Part shown: one piece after another, positions 32,515 through 34,844 of the stretch
How the letters are laid out: every line of letters starts with the position of its first letter
Numbering within the stretch: the first letter of the stretch is position 1
Assembly (NCBI GenBank): GCA_017613355.1
Contig: JAGAEA010000029.1
Span: 1 to 34,844 of the forward strand
Reading direction: 5' to 3'
Length of the DNA: 34,844 bases
Origin: Clostridia bacterium
GTDB taxonomy: Bacteria > Bacillota > Clostridia > Oscillospirales > CAG-272
Translations under genes and position numbers: made by a program
The notes under the pieces: model-generated
Told to the model about the DNA's origin: nothing
Database searches by the model: none
What the model saw: the letters and a program-made list of their open reading frames with translations, nothing else

Positions 32515-34844
32515 TCAGTCTTTAAGCGCTGCCTGCGCTGCCGCCAATCTTGCGATCGGCACACGGTAGGGCGAGCAAGAGACGTAATCCAGACCGATCT
32601 GGTGGCAGAACTCAACCGACGTCGGGTCGCCGCCGTGCTCTCCGCAGATACCGCAGGAGAGTCCGGGACGCGCTTCGCGTCCGAGCGTGACTGCCATCTT
32701 CATCAGCTTGCCGACGCCGATCTGGTCGAGCTTGGCAAACGGATCGTTCTCGTAAATCTTCGCGTCGTAGTACGCGCCGAGGAACTTGCCGGCGTCGTCG
32801 CGGCTGAAGCCGAAGGTCATTTGCGTCAGGTCGTTGGTACCGAAGCAGAAGAATTCCGCTTCCTTCGCGATCTCGTCCGCGGTCAGTGCGGCGCGCGGGA
32901 TCTCAATCATGGTGCCAACCTGATATTTCAGATTGCTCTTCGCGGCGGCGATTTCCTCATCGGCAACCTTCACCACGGTATTCTTGACGTATTTGAGCTC
33001 TTTGACTTCACCCACGAGCGGGATCATGATCTCGGGCTCCACATTCCAATCGGGATGCGCTTTCTTGGTGTTGATCGCCGCGCGGATGACTGCTCTGGTC
33101 TGCATTGCCGCGATTTCAGGATAAGTGACAGCCAAACGGCAGCCGCGGTGACCCATCATCGGGTTGAATTCATGCAGGCTTGTGATGATCGCTTTGATCT
33201 TTTCAACCGGCTTTTTCTGCGCCTTGGCAAGGAGTTCGATATCCTCTTCGGTGGTGGGAACAAACTCGTGGAGCGGCGGATCGAGGAAGCGGATGACCAC
33301 GGGATAGCCTTCGAGCGCGACATACAGTTTCTCGAAGTCGCTCTGCTGCATGGGCAGAATCTTGGCGAGTGCCGCTTCTCTTTCTTCAACGGTGTCGGAG
33401 CAGATCATTTCGCGGAACGCCGCGATACGGTCGGGCTCGAAGAACATATGTTCGGTGCGGCAAAGTCCGATGCCCTCGGCACCGAGCTCGCGTGCTTTCT
33501 TCGCGTCGCGGGGGGTGTCGGCATTGGTGCGGACTTTGAGCTTGCGGTATTTATCCGCCCAGCCCATGATGCGTCCGAAGTTGCCGCCGATGGTGGCGTC
33601 AACGGTGGGGATCGCCTCGCCGTAGATGTTACCGGTAGAACCGTCGATGGAGATGACGTCGCCCTCGTGGAAGGTCTTACCCGCCAGCGTGAACTTCTTG
33701 TTCTCTTCATCCATATTGATATCGCCGCATCCGGAAACGCAGCAAGTACCCATGCCGCGCGCAACGACTGCCGCATGCGAAGTCATACCGCCGCGAACGG
33801 TCAGGATGCCCTGGGCGGCTTTCATGCCCGTGATGTCCTCGGGAGAGGTTTCGAGACGAACGAGAATGACCTTCTTGCCCGCCTTCTTCCATGCCTCGGC
33901 ATCGTCGGCAGTGAACACGATCTGTCCGCAAGCGGCTCCGGGAGAAGCTCCCAAGCCTCTGCCCAAGGGCTTCGCGGCTTTGAGCGCCTTCGCGTCGAAC
34001 TGCGGGTGCAGAAGCGTGTCAAGGTTGCGGGGGTCGATCATCAAAACCGCTTCCTTCTCGGTGCGCATTCCCTCGTCAACGAGGTCGCACGCGATCTGGA
34101 GCGCCGCCTGCGCGGTTCTCTTACCGTTGCGGCATTGGAGCATATAGAGTTTGCCGTTCTCCACGGTGAATTCCATATCCTGCATATCGCGGTAGCGGTT
34201 TTCGAGGATGTTGCAAACGTCCACGAACTGCTTATAAGCATCCGGGAACTGCTTTTCCATTTGCGCGATGGGCATGGGGGTACGAACGCCGGCAACGACG
34301 TCCTCGCCCTGCGCGTTCACGAGAAACTCGCCCATCAGTTTCTTTTCGCCCGTCGCGGGATCGCGCGTGAAGGCAACGCCCGTGCCGGAATTGTTGTTGA
34401 GGTTACCGAACACCATCGGCATCACGTTGACGGCAGTGCCCCAAGAATAGGGGATGTCGTTATCGCGGCGATAGACGTTGGCGCGCGGGTTGTCCCACGA
34501 ACGGAAGACCGCACGGATCGCTTCATAAAGCTGGACCTTCGGGTCGGACGGGAAGTCCTCGCCGATCTTGGACTTGTACTCCGCCTTGAACTGACGGGCG
34601 AGTTCCTTAAGGTCGTCGGCAGTGAGCTCGATATCGAACTTTACGCCCTTCTTTTCCTTCATCTCGTCGATCAGCTGCTCAAAATACTTCTTGCCGACTT
34701 CCATGACGACATCAGAGAACATCTGGATGAAACGTCTGTAGGAGTCGTACACAAAACGCTTGAATTTGGGATCCGGGTTGCCTTTGATCATGGCTTCAAC
34801 GACTTCGTCGTTCAGACCGAGTTTCAGGATCGTATCCATCATAC
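32515..34844 (-). CDS. ppdK: pyruvate phosphate dikinase (5' end outside the window)
   Basis: The visible 776 residues are the C-terminal part of PPDK, which interconverts pyruvate, ATP and phosphate with phosphoenolpyruvate, AMP and pyrophosphate. About 100 N-terminal residues are missing; the first visible motif, MMDTILKLGLNDEVVEAMI, is internal in the family, so no start codon is in the window. The swivelling domain has GGMTSHAAVVARGMGTCC with the phosphorylated His. The PEP/pyruvate barrel has LCRTEHMFFEPDRI, RFLDPPLHEF, FCFGTNDLTQMTFGFSRDD, and GICGEHGGDP with the catalytic Cys. A terminator follows the stop. Confidence 0.97.
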   Translation of the reverse strand, partial: MMDTILKLGLNDEVVEAMIKGNPDPKFKRFVYDSYRRFIQMFSDVVMEVGKKYFEQLIDEMKEKKGVKFDIELTADDLKELARQFKAEYKSKIGEDFPSDPKVQLYEAIRAVFRSWDNPRANVYRRDNDIPYSWGTAVNVMPMVFGNLNNNSGTGVAFTRDPATGEKKLMGEFLVNAQGEDVVAGVRTPMPIAQMEKQFPDAYKQFVDVCNILENRYRDMQDMEFTVENGKLYMLQCRNGKRTAQAALQIACDLVDEGMRTEKEAVLMIDPRNLDTLLHPQFDAKALKAAKPLGRGLGASPGAACGQIVFTADDAEAWKKAGKKVILVRLETSPEDITGMKAAQGILTVRGGMTSHAAVVARGMGTCCVSGCGDINMDEENKKFTLAGKTFHEGDVISIDGSTGNIYGEAIPTVDATIGGNFGRIMGWADKYRKLKVRTNADTPRDAKKARELGAEGIGLCRTEHMFFEPDRIAAFREMICSDTVEEREAALAKILPMQQSDFEKLYVALEGYPVVIRFLDPPLHEFVPTTEEDIELLAKAQKKPVEKIKAIITSLHEFNPMMGHRGCRLAVTYPEIAAMQTRAVIRAAINTKKAHPDWNVEPEIMIPLVGEVKELKYVKNTVVKVADEEIAAAKSNLKYQVGTMIEIPRAALTADEIAKEAEFFCFGTNDLTQMTFGFSRDDAGKFLGAYYDAKIYENDPFAKLDQIGVGKLMKMAVTLGREARPGLSCGICGEHGGDPTSVEFCHQIGLDYVSCSPYRVPIARLAAAQAALKD

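Noticed and set aside
1..34844. tRNA genes, rRNA, CRISPR arrays, insertion sequences and phage genes.
   Set aside because: I looked for cloverleaf-like TTCGA/CCA patterns, regular repeats, transposase motifs and flanking repeats and found none that could be supported.

Overview
This window looks like a chromosomal segment of a Gram-positive, Clostridia-like bacterium (Bacillota). The reasons are strong AGGAGG ribosome binding sites, sigma-A promoters close to TTGACA-17-TATAAT, the ylxM-ffh-rpsP-khpA order, zinc-ribbon forms of S4, S14, L24 and L36, an L10 leader, and an ECF-type vitamin transporter. An uncultured gut lineage such as Christensenellales is a guess from overall feel, not shown by the sequence.

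Layout. 17-3465 (minus) is a complete dTDP-L-rhamnose operon, rfbA-rfbB-rfbD-rfbC, behind its own promoter. 3632-8100 (minus) reads ylxM-ffh-rpsP-khpA, then an unrecognised gene, then glpK with a terminator; rimM, trmD and rplS, which often follow khpA, are absent. 8167-9607 (minus) is a cobalamin-regulated unit: promoter, cobalamin riboswitch, intrinsic terminator, DUF4430 lipoprotein and ECF S component. 9658-12119 (minus) is an operon of a Nudix hydrolase, an in-frame fusion of an AlkD-like DNA alkylation repair protein to the FAD synthetase RibF, and a PNPOx-fold flavoprotein. A divergent plus-strand gene encodes a YccF-like membrane protein.

12690-28810 (minus) is the full S10-spc-alpha supercluster of 31 genes from rpsJ to rplQ, including secY, adk, map, infA and rpoA. 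It is preceded by a leader of about 350 nt and two consensus-like promoters. The str genes (rpsL, rpsG, fusA, tuf) do not lie directly upstream. Several proteins carry additions: low-complexity tails on L17, S3 and L10, and an insertion in L4. Several spacers between the genes can fold into hairpins.

29552-30900 (plus) is a two-gene operon of a polytopic membrane protein and a short HTH regulator that seems to keep a WCX-like C-terminus but lacks the WYL core. 31030-32349 (plus) is rplJ-rplL with a perfect consensus promoter, an L10 leader containing an attenuator-like terminator, and a strong terminator after rplL, separated from both rplKA and rpoBC. The right end holds most of pyruvate phosphate dikinase (minus), cut off by the window edge.

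The most unusual items are the AlkD-RibF fusion, the riboswitch-controlled DUF4430 lipoprotein with its ECF S partner, and the truncated HTH/WCX regulator paired with a membrane protein.
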